64,000 nt of DNA, taken from assembly GCA_019638255.1 (NCBI GenBank), contig JAHBUD010000001.1, positions 3,224,001 to 3,288,000 on the forward strand. The letters are read 5' to 3'. Below, piece by piece: positions 44,421-54,450 of the stretch. This stretch comes from Cyclobacteriaceae bacterium. GTDB lineage: Bacteria; Bacteroidota; Bacteroidia; Cytophagales; Cyclobacteriaceae. The translations under genes and the position numbers were made by a program. The notes beneath the pieces are model-generated. The model worked only from the letters and a program-made list of their open reading frames with translations. It was not told the origin of the DNA and made no database searches. The number at the start of each line of letters is the position of its first letter. The first letter of the stretch is position 1.

Positions 44421-44804
44421 ATGGACAAGTCCAAAAAACAACCCGGCCGAAAAAGAAACGGCAAACAGGTCAGTTTTGACTTCAAACTTTACCTGATCAA
44501 CAAGATTAACAACGGACGTATTTCCGTAAATTACGCTGCCAAGAAGCACAACGTTTCCAGAAGCACCATCCAGTACTGGATGAAGAAACTCAGTAACTAT
44601 GAAGCTAAAGTCAATCACGTGAACAAGGATCAGGAAATCAAAAAACTCAAAGACCGCATTGAAGCCCTTGAATTTATTAAGGACTTCCAACAGGACATCA
44701 TTATTGAATTTGAAAACGTTACCGGACAGGAACTCTCAAAAAAGTACTTACCCGAGCACATCGCAAACGAGATACAGCGAAAAAAGAAAAAGCTTACAAA
44801 GTAA
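44421..44804 (+). CDS. IS3-family transposase OrfA, copy 1
   Basis: 127 residues. A Lys/Arg-rich start (MDKSKKQPGRKRNGK) precedes an HTH of the transposase_8 type (VNYAAKKHNVSRSTIQYWMKKL, about 35-57) and a leucine-zipper-like region (about 70-110). It binds the ends. The slippery heptamer A AAA AAG at 44780-44786 lies in the OrfA frame, so a -1 shift can give the OrfAB fusion. Confidence 0.85.
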   Translation: MDKSKKQPGRKRNGKQVSFDFKLYLINKINNGRISVNYAAKKHNVSRSTIQYWMKKLSNYEAKVNHVNKDQEIKKLKDRIEALEFIKDFQQDIIIEFENVTGQELSKKYLPEHIANEIQRKKKKLTK

Positions 44805-44818
44805 AATGGCTGTACGAA

Positions 44819-45655
44819 GTGTTCGGGATTAGTAAGCAGGCTTATTACAAACGAATAAAGACTGAAAAAGTCAGGGAGAAAAAACATGAGATCGTCTTGA
44901 ATGAGGTTACCGCTATCCGAAAAAGATTAACCCAAACCGGTACCCGTAAACTCTATGAGCACCTACGACCAGCGTTGGCTTTTCACCAAATCAAAATGGG
45001 CAGAGATGCCCTCTTTGACCTATTGCGTTTCAATCAATTGCTGATCCGTAGAACCAAACGATTTCACTTTACCACTGACTCTAATCACATGTATTATACC
45101 TCACCAAACCTGGTTAAAAACCTTGAAATTACTCATGCAGAGCAGGTTTTTGTCAATGACATCACCTATATCAAAACCGACAACGGACACGCCTACCTGT
45201 CCCTGGTCACAGATGCATATTCCAAAAAAATCATGGGCTGGAGCTTAGACGACAACATGAAGGTTTCAATGGTGAAAGAAGCGCTCATTATGGCCAACCG
45301 CAACAGAATCCACAACACGCCCACGGTCATTCATCACAGCGACAGGGGTAAACAATACTGCTGCCCAGACTACACAGAATTTGCCGGTAACCTTAATTTC
45401 GTCATGAGCACCACCCAAAATTCAGATCCTTATGAAAATGCCATTGCCGAAAGAATCAATGGTGTTTTAAAGTATGAGTTTGGGTTGAGAAAAACTTTGC
45501 CCAGCGTTGACATCGCCCGAAAGATAGTCAGGCAAGCAGTTGACATTTACAACAACGAACGACTGCATTGGAGCCTGGATTTAAAAACTCCGCAATACGT
45601 GCATGAAAAGTACAACAAACAAAAATACAAGAGCTATGCTAGAATGGCCGCCTGA
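44819..45655 (+). CDS. IS3-family transposase OrfB (DDE), copy 1
   Basis: 278 residues from a GTG; in reality probably made as the C-terminal part of OrfAB by -1 frameshifting, since its frame is open upstream through the slippery site. HTH_21-like N-terminus (IRKRLTQTGTRKLYEHL), then the rve integrase core with D in FVNDITYIKT, D in IHHSDRGKQY and E in ENAIAERINGVLKYE. All three catalytic acids are present, so it should be active. Confidence 0.9.
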   Translation: MFGISKQAYYKRIKTEKVREKKHEIVLNEVTAIRKRLTQTGTRKLYEHLRPALAFHQIKMGRDALFDLLRFNQLLIRRTKRFHFTTDSNHMYYTSPNLVKNLEITHAEQVFVNDITYIKTDNGHAYLSLVTDAYSKKIMGWSLDDNMKVSMVKEALIMANRNRIHNTPTVIHHSDRGKQYCCPDYTEFAGNLNFVMSTTQNSDPYENAIAERINGVLKYEFGLRKTLPSVDIARKIVRQAVDIYNNERLHWSLDLKTPQYVHEKYNKQKYKSYARMAA

Positions 45656-45926
45656 TTAATTAACTTTATCTCGTTCATGTGAGGATGGAAACGAGCAATG
45701 CAGAGGTGCAACTCGGATAGTGCCGAAACCATGAACGCACTGAAAATGAAGTGGGGACTCGCTCCCCTCTCTTCTTCATTTTTAGGGCAAGAAAAAACTA
45801 AGAAAACCTTTACCGTAAATTATGTAAAAAACGGTCAACCTATTTCAGGACAAGACAAAAACTGCCGTGGACAGTAACGTATAAGACGGATTATTTCAAA
45901 ATTAATAGTGAAAACTCTGGTATAAA

Positions 45927-46349
45927 ATGACAAGTACCCCTGTAGACAAATTGATAACCGAATATGACTTCTTAGCCAAAAGCTACTTGAAAAAGTTAAC
46001 CAAATATTTGGAGAGCAACTCAAACTTACAGACGACCACAAGTAATCCGCTTAAATCAGAGGAAGATTATACTAAGTTTCGATTGGAATCACTTAATGAA
46101 CTTTGTAAAGTGCTAAAAACAATCATAAGACAACTAGGCAAATACAACAAATTCAAGACCCTGAATCCAAAAATCATTCGTATGGCGACAGTAAATCCAC
46201 TCACACAAGGAAAATTTTATGATTTCTCAATCAGATATTACAAATACGCAGACAAAGAACCTGAACTTTATGAACTGATAGATACTCACTTTCGCGAATT
46301 CTATAAGCTTTCTGAGAAAATTGGATTAGCAAATAAAGCAATGGATTAA
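45927..46349 (+). CDS. Unknown protein of cassette 21, beyond the IS
   Basis: 140 residues, mainly helical and basic, with FLAKSYLKKLTKYLESN near the start and AMD at the end. Not recognised. Its cassette was interrupted by the IS3 element between the cassette start and this gene, so the IS may have separated it from its promoter or supplied one. Confidence 0.55.
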   Translation: MTSTPVDKLITEYDFLAKSYLKKLTKYLESNSNLQTTTSNPLKSEEDYTKFRLESLNELCKVLKTIIRQLGKYNKFKTLNPKIIRMATVNPLTQGKFYDFSIRYYKYADKEPELYELIDTHFREFYKLSEKIGLANKAMD

Positions 46350-46525
46350 TGGACACTGGAAATAAAGTTTATCCTTGACAATTAGTACCCAATTAAAAGG
46401 TGACAAGAAAAGCATTGAACACAAGTATGGAGTTGGACCTAGTTGACAGTGATAACCTGCCGACTTCAAAATGGAAAACAAAAAAATGAAGAGTCGTGTG
46501 ATAATTTAGGACGAGGCCCAACTGG
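46350..46525 (+). other. Untranslated tail of cassette 21
   Basis: Non-coding, with TGACAAGAAAAGC and GTTGACAGTGATAACC-like segments reminiscent of attC centres. Nothing else is seen before the left core of site 21. Confidence 0.35.
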
Positions 46526-46697
46526 CCACAACACCGTGTTTATTTAATTGCGGGGTGTTGTGTGTCAATTCAAATTCGTTTCTTAATTTAGTCCGCTGTA
46601 GGCGGACAGTTGCGGAGCAAGTCGGGCTTAACATTCCGCTGCGCTCCATTTTTAAGCCCTCCTACTCCCGCAACTAAATAAACACAAAACGTTGCCA
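46526..46697 (+). repeat. attC-like site 21, closes cassette 21 (44360-46691), long class
   Basis: Left core CCACAAC, right core GTTGCCA. Start GTTGTGGCCAATTGGGTC pairs with end GGCCCAACTGGCCACAAC; the pair survives the IS insertion. Arms GTTTATTTAATTGCGGGG and CCCGCAACTAAATAAAC; extra hairpin GGGCTTAA/TTAAGCCC. Confidence 0.9.
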
Positions 46698-46806
46698 GCC
46701 ATAGGGGTCGGACAAGTTGAGTTTCAAATAGACGGCTGACAATTTCGTGAGACTCTTTCGTAACAGAATAATATCTCGTAATTTAAGAGGACTAAATACT
46801 TTATAA

Positions 46807-47250
46807 ATGATTCGAAATTTTATTGACTCGGCTGCTGAGGGACACCAAATATCCGAGAAGAAAAAAAGGATGATGATAACTGTTATTGCATTAGCATGGA
46901 CTGCTGCAATACTATTCTCAATTCCGATTATATACAAAGGTCTCAGTGCAGTGTCAACATACAATGAAGTTACAACTGAAATTAATAATCGTCCACCAGA
47001 CTACTATTCAAGACGAATAGCAGTAGATTACTCTAACGGTTGCAGCTTTCCAAGCTATGGAGAATTTGATTGCAAGTATCTCGTATGTGGAGTTGACCAA
47101 CAAACATGCGTAAAAGAAAGAATTCAAGAGGAATTCTTCGGACCAATTTACAAAATCGCAATTCCTCTTTTGCTTTTTGCCTCGTTAGGAATTTGGCTAT
47201 TAATGAGAGTATATTTTTGGATTCAATCATCAGAGAAGCCAGTAAGCTGA
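46807..47250 (+). CDS. Two-helix membrane protein (cassette 22)
   Basis: 147 residues. Helices at about 24-45 and 117-137 bracket an extracytoplasmic loop with four Cys (GCSFPSYGEFDCKYLVCG and TCVKE), likely disulfide-bonded. A cytoplasmic start EGHQISEKKKR is basic. Unrecognised. A HEPN-like gene follows after 7 bp. Confidence 0.6.
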   Translation: MIRNFIDSAAEGHQISEKKKRMMITVIALAWTAAILFSIPIIYKGLSAVSTYNEVTTEINNRPPDYYSRRIAVDYSNGCSFPSYGEFDCKYLVCGVDQQTCVKERIQEEFFGPIYKIAIPLLLFASLGIWLLMRVYFWIQSSEKPVS

Positions 47251-47257
47251 TTAAACT

Positions 47258-47956
47258 TTGTTTGACAACGCAAACTATATTGACTACAATTTGAGCTATC
47301 TTCATTCATTTGAGTATTCAATACAATCGTCAATTGGTACTCTCAAAAAATATATTGAGGAGAACGAAAAATGGATAAAGCAGTTTGAGAACAATTTAAA
47401 AGAGAATATCTCAAATGACAGTCAATTAACTTCAAATGATGAGTTAGTTAATGCATCATACTATTTTAACAAGTATGAATTGGAAGTTCAACTTTTACAA
47501 GAATTTAAGAATACTCATAGATTCTCAGTGTTTATTACTATGATTACCCTCTTTGAAGGAAAGTTAAAATCATTATGTGAGATTTTAGAAAAAAAAGTTC
47601 AGTCTAAAGCAAAATTGAAAGGAATAAGAGGAAATCACTTACAGCTATATTTTCAATTCTTAACTGAAGATTTAAAAATTGAAAAAAATGACTGGGTGAC
47701 ACATTATAACTCAATTCAAAATCTTAAATTCTTGAGAAATAGTTTGGTACATCAAGAAGGACTAATAACTGATGATGAAAGAAAAATTATAGAAAAAACG
47801 CCAGGTTTGACAATTCATCATAGCGGACAACTATTTACAATAAACGATGACCTTCAATTCTTGACCGACTTCATTAACAAAATAGATTTAGCATTTAAAG
47901 GTCTTATCAAGTCGGTTGACAATTACTTCAAAGATTTTAAGACTTCCGCCAATTGA
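47258..47956 (+). CDS. HEPN-like protein (cassette 22)
   Basis: 232 residues. No ATG is available in frame near the start; TTG at 47258 (7 bp after the previous stop) is the best start. Helical throughout. FLRNSLVHQEG near 157 fits the HEPN Rx4-6H ribonuclease signature, and LFEGKLKSLCEIL helices precede it. HEPN proteins are often toxins or defence RNases; here pairing with the membrane protein upstream may matter. Assignment by motif only. Confidence 0.6.
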   Translation: MFDNANYIDYNLSYLHSFEYSIQSSIGTLKKYIEENEKWIKQFENNLKENISNDSQLTSNDELVNASYYFNKYELEVQLLQEFKNTHRFSVFITMITLFEGKLKSLCEILEKKVQSKAKLKGIRGNHLQLYFQFLTEDLKIEKNDWVTHYNSIQNLKFLRNSLVHQEGLITDDERKIIEKTPGLTIHHSGQLFTINDDLQFLTDFINKIDLAFKGLIKSVDNYFKDFKTSAN

Positions 47957-48001
47957 AAATATATAAATCTTCGAATGACGTGCAGACCAAACCCCTACGG
48001 C

Positions 48002-48172
48002 TGGCAACACCGTGTTTATTTAATTGCGGGGTTCTGTGTCCTAATTCAAATTCGTTTTCTTAATTTAGTGCATAACGGTGGATAAGTTCGGAGTTGGTCG
48101 GGTTTAACATTCCGCTTCGCTTCATTCTTAAACCCTCCTATTCCCGCAACTAAATAAACACAAACGTTGTGC
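48002..48172 (+). repeat. attC-like site 22, closes cassette 22 (46692-48166), long class
   Basis: Left core TGGCAAC, right core GTTGTGC. Start GTTGCCAGCCATAGGGGTC pairs with end ACCCCTACGGCTGGCAAC. Arm and hairpin type as in site 21. Confidence 0.9.
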
Positions 48173-48818
48173 ATAAGGCGGTCAGACGAGAATGAGATTA
48201 TTTATAACGTGATTGCCTAACTGATTAAAATCTCATTCTTATTACTTGGAATTGAATGCACAACTAAACGCTAAGTTATCCCCCATTTATAGTCACCGCG
48301 AATTAGCTTAAGTTTCAAAATCAAAATTATACCTGGTGGAATAATATAAACTGCTAACAAAACTCGGACTGAATTCAGTTTCTTTAAACAGTTCATTGTA
48401 GGTGGAATAAATACATCAACTAATATAACTCATGGATTTATGAGTTGTTTAATTACGTTCTAGCCTCGGTGGAATTATACACATTTCTTTACAACACACG
48501 GATTTGGTCGGATTATTAAGGTATTCTCTATTTTATGCCAACCCACGGATTGAATTCGGTTTAAAAAAAAATTATAGCCGGTGGAATCATATAAACTCCT
48601 TAAAAAGCTCGGTGGATTGATAGGTTTCTTAATTACGTTTTATCAACGGTGGAATAATTCGCGATTCTTTACAATGCACAGATTTGGTCAGCGCGCATGG
48701 GTGTTGACATAGGACAGTTCGTCCTAACTACACAGGACTTGGACTTTGGTGATTCATTACAAGCTACCTAACGAATCAGTCCAAGTTTATTAATAAATAC
48801 AGGACGAACCGCCCATAT
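48173..48818 (+). ncRNA. ORF-less cassette 23: repeat-rich, possibly structured RNA
   Basis: No ORF of note on either strand. The unit GGTGGAATAAT(AT) recurs about six times (near 48337, 48400, 48469, 48590, 48650), with TTTCTTAATTACGTTTTA between, resembling attC centres. Near the left end GAGAATGAGATT and AATCTCATTCTT pair. At the right end GGACAGTTCGTCC, CTTGGACTTTGGTGATTC and GAATCAGTCCAAG form stems, and ACAGGACGAAC ends the element. It could be a folded RNA or a relic made of decayed sites. Confidence 0.4.
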
Positions 48819-48952
48819 GCACAACACCGTGTTTAATCCAGCTTGGGTGGTTTGTGGTTTATCTTCTCTTTGTTTTAGTAATTTATTTCTATTTTCGGGG
48901 GACAAATACGTACTTCGGATACCCAAGCCGTATTAAACACAAAACGTTACCA
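48819..48952 (+). repeat. attC-like site 23, closes cassette 23 (48167-48946), short class
   Basis: Left core GCACAAC, right core GTTACCA. Start GTTGTGCATAAGGCGG pairs with end CCGCCCATATGCACAAC, with one extra base. Arms GTTTAATCCAGCTTGGGT and ACCCAAGCCGTATTAAAC. Confidence 0.85.
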
Positions 48953-49007
48953 GCAAGCGTAAAAAGTGTGTCGTCCTAAAATAGGTTGACCAAAAACCCA
49001 GGTCACC

Positions 49008-49391
49008 ATGGACAAGTCCAAAAAACAACCCGGCCGAAAAAGAAACGGCAAACAGGTCAGTTTTGACTTCAAACTTTACCTGATCAACAAGATTAACAAC
49101 GGACGTATTTCCGTAAATTACGCTGCCAAGAAGCACAACGTTTCCAGAAGCACCATCCAGTACTGGATGAAGAAACTCAGTAACTATGAAGCTAAAGTCA
49201 ATCACGTGAACAAGGATCAGGAAATCAAAAAACTCAAAGACCGCATTGAAGCCCTTGAATTTATTAAGGACTTCCAACAGGACATCATTATTGAATTTGA
49301 AAACGTTACCGGACAGGAACTCTCAAAAAAGTACTTACCCGAGCACATCGCAAACGAGATACAGCGAAAAAAGAAAAAGCTTACAAAGTAA
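49008..49391 (+). CDS. IS3-family transposase OrfA, copy 2
   Basis: 127 residues, same sequence as copy 1 (44421-44804), with the slippery heptamer A AAA AAG at 49367-49373. Confidence 0.85.
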   Translation: MDKSKKQPGRKRNGKQVSFDFKLYLINKINNGRISVNYAAKKHNVSRSTIQYWMKKLSNYEAKVNHVNKDQEIKKLKDRIEALEFIKDFQQDIIIEFENVTGQELSKKYLPEHIANEIQRKKKKLTK

Positions 49392-49405
49392 AATGGCTGT
49401 ACGAA

Positions 49406-50242
49406 GTGTTCGGGATTAGTAAGCAGGCTTATTACAAACGAATAAAGACTGAAAAAGTCAGGGAGAAAAAACATGAGATCGTCTTGAATGAGGTTACCGC
49501 TATCCGAAAAAGATTAACCCAAACCGGTACCCGTAAACTCTATGAGCACCTACGACCAGCGTTGGCTTTTCACCAAATCAAAATGGGCAGAGATGCCCTC
49601 TTTGACCTATTGCGTTTCAATCAATTGCTGATCCGTAGAACCAAACGATTTCACTTTACCACTGACTCTAATCACATGTATTATACCTCACCAAACCTGG
49701 TTAAAAACCTTGAAATTACTCATGCAGAGCAGGTTTTTGTCAATGACATCACCTATATCAAAACCGACAACGGACACGCCTACCTGTCCCTGGTCACAGA
49801 TGCATATTCCAAAAAAATCATGGGCTGGAGCTTAGACGACAACATGAAGGTTTCAATGGTGAAAGAAGCGCTCATTATGGCCAACCGCAACAGAATCCAC
49901 AACACGCCCACGGTCATTCATCACAGCGACAGGGGTAAACAATACTGCTGCCCAGACTACACAGAATTTGCCGGTAACCTTAATTTCGTCATGAGCACCA
50001 CCCAAAATTCAGATCCTTATGAAAATGCCATTGCCGAAAGAATCAATGGTGTTTTAAAGTATGAGTTTGGGTTGAGAAAAACTTTGCCCAGCGTTGACAT
50101 CGCCCGAAAGATAGTCAGGCAAGCAGTTGACATTTACAACAACGAACGACTGCATTGGAGCCTGGATTTAAAAACTCCGCAATACGTGCATGAAAAGTAC
50201 AACAAACAAAAATACAAGAGCTATGCTAGAATGGCCGCCTGA
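49406..50242 (+). CDS. IS3-family transposase OrfB (DDE), copy 2
   Basis: 278 residues, same sequence as copy 1 (44819-45655); all three catalytic acids present. Identical copies point to recent transposition. Confidence 0.9.
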   Translation: MFGISKQAYYKRIKTEKVREKKHEIVLNEVTAIRKRLTQTGTRKLYEHLRPALAFHQIKMGRDALFDLLRFNQLLIRRTKRFHFTTDSNHMYYTSPNLVKNLEITHAEQVFVNDITYIKTDNGHAYLSLVTDAYSKKIMGWSLDDNMKVSMVKEALIMANRNRIHNTPTVIHHSDRGKQYCCPDYTEFAGNLNFVMSTTQNSDPYENAIAERINGVLKYEFGLRKTLPSVDIARKIVRQAVDIYNNERLHWSLDLKTPQYVHEKYNKQKYKSYARMAA

Positions 50243-50444
50243 TTAATTAACTTTATCTCGTTCATGTGAGGATGGAAACGAGCAATGCAGAGGTGCAACT
50301 CGGATAGTGCCGAAACCATGAACGCACTGAAAATGAAGTGGGGACTCGCTCCCCTCTCTTCTTCATTTTTAGGGCAAGAAAAAACTAAGAAAACCTTTAC
50401 CGTAAATTATGTAAAAAACGGTCAACCTATTTCAGGACAAGACA

Positions 50445-50633
50445 AAGACAAGGACACAGCAGACAGACACGAACTTAAACGAGAAAAAAGTAAACCATTT
50501 TGACAGGTGAACACAGACATAAAAACGATACAACAAAAGGACAGCGAGTAAGCCGACACTCTTTGCCGACCCTTCTGTGTTTTAATTTTTTTTCCCACCG
50601 CACAAAAATTTTGAAATTCTATTGCCAACGCAC
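50445..50633 (+). repeat. 5' frame of composite cassette 24
   Basis: Non-coding; T-rich then CCCACCGCAC and GCCAACGCACAATGGC, resembling the 5' frame of cassette 4 (3099-3298). An apparent ORF at 50285-50503 spans the IS end and is not supported. Confidence 0.6.
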
Positions 50634-50697
50634 AATGGCACATTTGGTTTTGCCCCAACCCACAAGCCAACCCTTCTGCAAAACCAAAAGAGCCATT
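50634..50697 (+). repeat. T2 stem-loop, left border of cassette 24 cargo
   Basis: AATGGCACATTTGGTTTTGC and GCAAAACCAAAAGAGCCATT pair except at the two fixed A/A positions. The loop CCCAACCCACAAGCCAACCC is of the family type. Confidence 0.75.
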
Positions 50698-50790
50698 TTC
50701 GCCAACGCACCAACTACAGATGTGAATATTAACAAACAAGGTTATTTTCTGTAATTTAACCGACTCAAAAAACAAAAAGAATACAAGACA

Positions 50791-52314
50791 ATGAATGATA
50801 TAAAAGATTTAGAAAAGACACTTTGGGCTGCTGCGGACAAACTCCGTAGCAACATGGATGCAGCAGAATACAAACACGTTGTTTTAGGACTGATTTTCCT
50901 AAAATACATTTCTGATGCTTTTAACGACCTACATTCCAAACTGACAAAAGGAGAAGGAGAATTTGAGGGAGCAGACCCCGAAGATGCAGATGAGTATGTT
51001 GCTTACAATGTGTTTTTCGTGCCTGAAACGGCACGTTGGAAATATTTGCAGGACAGAGCCAAGCAGCCTGAAATTGGAAAGCTCATTGACAACGCAATGG
51101 ATGAAATTGAGAAAATCAATAGTAATCTGAAAGGCGTTTTACCTAAAATTTATGCTGACCCCGAACTGAATAAAACAAGACTTGGAGAACTTATTGACTT
51201 GATTGGAACAATTGGCTTTAACCAAGAAGGACACGAAGCAAAAGACTTGTTAGGCAGAGTTTACGAATATTTCTTAGGTCAATTTGCAGATGCAGAAGGC
51301 AAAAAAGGAGGACAATTCTATACTCCTGCAAGCATTGTAAAATTGTTGGTTGAAATGCTTGAACCTTATGAGGGCAGAGTTTATGACGGTGCTTGTGGTA
51401 GCGGTGGAATGTTTGTGCAAAGCGAAAAGTTTGTAAAGGAACATCAGGGGAATATTAAAAACCTTTCTATTTACGGACAAGAGAGCAACCCAACAACTTT
51501 GCGATTGGCAAAAATGAATCTTGCCATTAGAGGTATTGATGCCAAGATTGAATTAGGCGACACGTTTTTGAATGACAAACACAAAGACTTAAAAGCAGAT
51601 TTTATTATTGCAAACCCACCTTTCAATATTAGTGATTGGAGCGGAGAGCAATTAAGAGACGACCACCGTTGGAAATATGGAGTTCCACCAGCTGGCAATG
51701 CCAACTATGCTTGGTTGCAGCACTTCATTAGCAAATTAAGCAATAGCGGAACTGCTGGAATTGTTTTGGCAAATGGAAGCATGAACAGCAATACAGGAAC
51801 AGAAGGCGAAATAAGAAAAAACATGATAGAAGCTGGATTGGTAGATTGTATGGTGAGTTTGCCAGCACAACTTTTTTACAATACTGCGATTCCTGCATGT
51901 TTGTGGTTCTTAGCAAAAAACAGAACAAACGGAAAATTCAGAAAACGTTCAAATGAAATTCTTTTTATTGATGCCCGTAATCTTGGAGTAATGGTAAATA
52001 GACGTAACAGAGAGTTTACAGATGAAGATGTAAAACAAATTGCAGATACTTATCATAGTTGGAGGAACATAAATGGAAACTATTCTGACATAGCGGGATT
52101 CTGTAAAAGTGCAACAATTGAAGAAGTAAAGAAGAACAGTTATGTTCTAATGCCGGGAAGATATGTAGGGACAGAAGACACAGAAACAGACGGAACACCA
52201 TTTGATGAAAAAATGCAAACACTCACAACCAAACTTGCAGAACAGTTTGCACAGAATAGTGAATTAGAAAAAATCATTCGTGAAAACTTAAAAGGTATTG
52301 GATATGAGTTTTAA
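50791..52314 (+). CDS. hsdM: Type I restriction-modification methylase subunit
   Basis: 507 residues. An N-terminal helical HsdM_N domain (about 5-130, [22 protein letters not shown]) is followed by an N6-adenine methylase domain with motif [10 protein letters not shown] near 200 and motif IV NPPFN near 274. Usual length. The last bases overlap hsdS. With HsdS it methylates the recognition sequence and protects host DNA. Confidence 0.95.
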   Translation: MNDIKDLEKTLWAAADKLRSNMDAAEYKHVVLGLIFLKYISDAFNDLHSKLTKGEGEFEGADPEDADEYVAYNVFFVPETARWKYLQDRAKQPEIGKLIDNAMDEIEKINSNLKGVLPKIYADPELNKTRLGELIDLIGTIGFNQEGHEAKDLLGRVYEYFLGQFADAEGKKGGQFYTPASIVKLLVEMLEPYEGRVYDGACGSGGMFVQSEKFVKEHQGNIKNLSIYGQESNPTTLRLAKMNLAIRGIDAKIELGDTFLNDKHKDLKADFIIANPPFNISDWSGEQLRDDHRWKYGVPPAGNANYAWLQHFISKLSNSGTAGIVLANGSMNSNTGTEGEIRKNMIEAGLVDCMVSLPAQLFYNTAIPACLWFLAKNRTNGKFRKRSNEILFIDARNLGVMVNRRNREFTDEDVKQIADTYHSWRNINGNYSDIAGFCKSATIEEVKKNSYVLMPGRYVGTEDTETDGTPFDEKMQTLTTKLAEQFAQNSELEKIIRENLKGIGYEF

Positions 52315-53440
52315 TGAATGGAAATTAAAGAGATTTGATGATGTTTTAGATTTAAAGAATGGAAAATCTCGTCCAAAAGAAGAAGGAATAATACCAGTAT
52401 ATGGTGGTAATGGCATTTTAGGATATACCAACCAATTTAATGTTGAAGGAGAAACAATAGTTATTGGTCGTGTTGGTGCATATTGCGGTGCAACTTACTA
52501 TGAAAATAATCCATGTTTTATTTCGGATAATGCTCTATACGCAAAAGTCAAGGATGATAACAACGCTATCTTCTTATATTATTTATTACTACATACTAAC
52601 TTAAATCAGCATGCAGGAGGTTCAAGCCATCCGTTATTAACACAAGGACGCTTAAACGATATAGAACTTTTAATCCCACCAATCGAACATCAAAATAAAA
52701 TTGCTTCGATACTTTACTCACTGGACAAAAAAATATCTCAAAATGAAGCAATTAATTTGACTTTAAATGAAGTATTACAAACTTTATTTAGTGAAATATA
52801 TCCTTCTAATATTGAAATAGACGGTTTAAAAAAAGAAAAATTAGGCAATCTTATTGAAGTCAAAAATGGTTATGCTTTCAAAGGAAGTGACTTTATTGAT
52901 GAAGGAATACCTGTTTTGAAAATTAAAAACGTAAAGGCTGGTAAAGTCATTCTCAATAATCTAAGTTATGTATCAAGAGAAATAGCCGATAAAGCTCAAC
53001 GCTTCCGTATAAAGCAAAACGATTTACTAATAACCATGTCAGGAAATCGTATTGATGGAACACCAGAAACGTGGGTTGGCAAGGTTGGTATTTTTCACAG
53101 AGACGGAGAATATTTACTCAATCAACGAGTAAGTATTTTAAATATACTGGATGAAGAAATCATGTCAAGATATTTTCTGTGTCAACTTCTTAGCACAGAG
53201 GAATTTCAATATTATTTCATTTCAAACGCTACAAGTTCGGGCGGTCAAGCAAATATTTCACCTGATTTAATTTATAATACTGAAATAGTTGTGCCGCCAA
53301 AAGAAGTAATGCAAAAGTTTCATCACTTGGCAGAAGATATTTACAGTAAAATATTTGCAAATGAATTGGAGATTGAAACGCTTGCCAATTTAAGAGATAC
53401 GCTACTGCCTAAATTAATGAAAGGCGAAATCAATATTTAA
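52304..53440 (+). CDS. hsdS: Type I restriction specificity subunit
   Basis: 378 residues from the ATG at 52304, which overlaps hsdM. Two target-recognition domains (about 1-150 and 185-345), each ending in the usual LxxLPIPPxExQ-type helix start ([17 protein letters not shown] and [13 protein letters not shown]), with coiled spacer helices after each. TRD1 contains the short [16 protein letters not shown]2 [12 protein letters not shown]. Determines the DNA target of the complex. Confidence 0.9.
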   Translation: MSFNEWKLKRFDDVLDLKNGKSRPKEEGIIPVYGGNGILGYTNQFNVEGETIVIGRVGAYCGATYYENNPCFISDNALYAKVKDDNNAIFLYYLLLHTNLNQHAGGSSHPLLTQGRLNDIELLIPPIEHQNKIASILYSLDKKISQNEAINLTLNEVLQTLFSEIYPSNIEIDGLKKEKLGNLIEVKNGYAFKGSDFIDEGIPVLKIKNVKAGKVILNNLSYVSREIADKAQRFRIKQNDLLITMSGNRIDGTPETWVGKVGIFHRDGEYLLNQRVSILNILDEEIMSRYFLCQLLSTEEFQYYFISNATSSGGQANISPDLIYNTEIVVPPKEVMQKFHHLAEDIYSKIFANELEIETLANLRDTLLPKLMKGEINI

Positions 53441-53443
53441 TCA

Positions 53444-54448
53444 ATGGAAGAAGCGGACAAAATAAAATTTTTGGATAATCCTGAGTTCAACGATTGGTTG
53501 AACGATAACTTCCCCGTTGAAATTGAGGAATACGAATTTCATTCGAGTGAAGTATTGTATAATCAACACTATGATGGTTATGTAAAGGCATTGGAAAGAT
53601 ACAATCAAGACCCTCAAATTGTATTATGGCGTATAATTGAGAATTTCCCAACTCCAATAGCTTATTACATTGACCAAGCCGAAAACAATTATCAAAACGA
53701 GCATCATAGATTAGATTTACTTAAATCTTGTTGGGAAGCAATTATATTTTTCATTTACGGTTTAGTGGTAGCAGAAGCACGACACAGAAATATTCCTTTA
53801 AAAACAATCGGTTTAACAAGTTGGTCAACATTTAAATCGGATAGAGTTCACGACAAATTAAACATTGTTGAGAATATTCTTGATTATACTACGAAAAACG
53901 GGATTCCCTTTGAATGTGCTTCAATTATTCCAATTGCAACACTTGCCGATGTCAGAAAACTTAATCAAGAAAGAAACGGCTTTGAACATGCAGCAGCTAA
54001 AACAGCAATGCAACAAAGAGAACTTTACAAAGAATTGTTTCCATTAGTTAGGAATGTTTTGAATCAATTAATGGGTTTAGAAAAAGTCCGTTTGTTCCGT
54101 TATCATGAAGCAGCTCAACCATTATTCCCAAGATGTGAAATATTCAACGGCAGTTCATTAGGTGGCAAGAAAGATATTGTAACTCTCCATCGGGATAATT
54201 ACATGGAAATATTAGACGATTTTGATAATACAACTGTATTTGCTCAAATAAATACTACTGCTTTTTGTTTAGCTCCTTTTATTCATTTCTTTCAAGAAGT
54301 TCATGAGACAAATGCTCTTATCTGTTTTTTCAAGAAACATAACCGAGGTAAATACAAGTTTGAGGTTGTGAGTAAATCGCAGGACAAAGAATTTGAACCA
54401 GCAGATTTTGACAAGTTTGAAAACAAGTTAAAATCATTGATACAATAA
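53444..54448 (+). CDS. HEPN-like accessory protein between hsdS and hsdR
   Basis: 334 residues, unknown family. RNGFEHAAA near 176 matches the HEPN Rx4H signature within a helical block ([20 protein letters not shown] near 90 to 180). A C-terminal beta-rich part (about 230-334) is unrecognised. It starts 3 bp after hsdS and ends 2 bp before hsdR, so it is a core operon member. An abortive-type RNase tied to the restriction complex is a reasonable inference. Confidence 0.65.
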   Translation: MEEADKIKFLDNPEFNDWLNDNFPVEIEEYEFHSSEVLYNQHYDGYVKALERYNQDPQIVLWRIIENFPTPIAYYIDQAENNYQNEHHRLDLLKSCWEAIIFFIYGLVVAEARHRNIPLKTIGLTSWSTFKSDRVHDKLNIVENILDYTTKNGIPFECASIIPIATLADVRKLNQERNGFEHAAAKTAMQQRELYKELFPLVRNVLNQLMGLEKVRLFRYHEAAQPLFPRCEIFNGSSLGGKKDIVTLHRDNYMEILDDFDNTTVFAQINTTAFCLAPFIHFFQEVHETNALICFFKKHNRGKYKFEVVSKSQDKEFEPADFDKFENKLKSLIQ

Positions 54449-54450
54449 CA

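Larger units (their letters stand above)
44380..45857 (+). mobile_element. IS3-family insertion sequence, copy 1
   Basis: 1478 bp, TGTGTCGTCC...GGACAAGACA, with imperfect ends that share TAGGTTGACC/GGTCAACCTA. 3 bp target duplication AAA (44377-44379 and 45858-45860). Two overlapping frames, orfA and orfB. It lies in cassette 21, 21 bp after the G of the cassette's right core, the same offset as copy 2. Confidence 0.9.
48967..50444 (+). mobile_element. IS3-family insertion sequence, copy 2
   Basis: 1478 bp, identical by eye to copy 1 at 44380-45857. 3 bp target duplication AAG (48964-48966 and 50445-50447). It sits in cassette 24, 21 bp after the right core G, in the same orientation and at the same offset as copy 1. 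Confidence 0.9.

Noticed and set aside
50285..50503. ORF of 72 codons across the right end of IS copy 2
   Set aside because: Crosses the IS boundary into cassette DNA; copy 1 reads differently after the same start.
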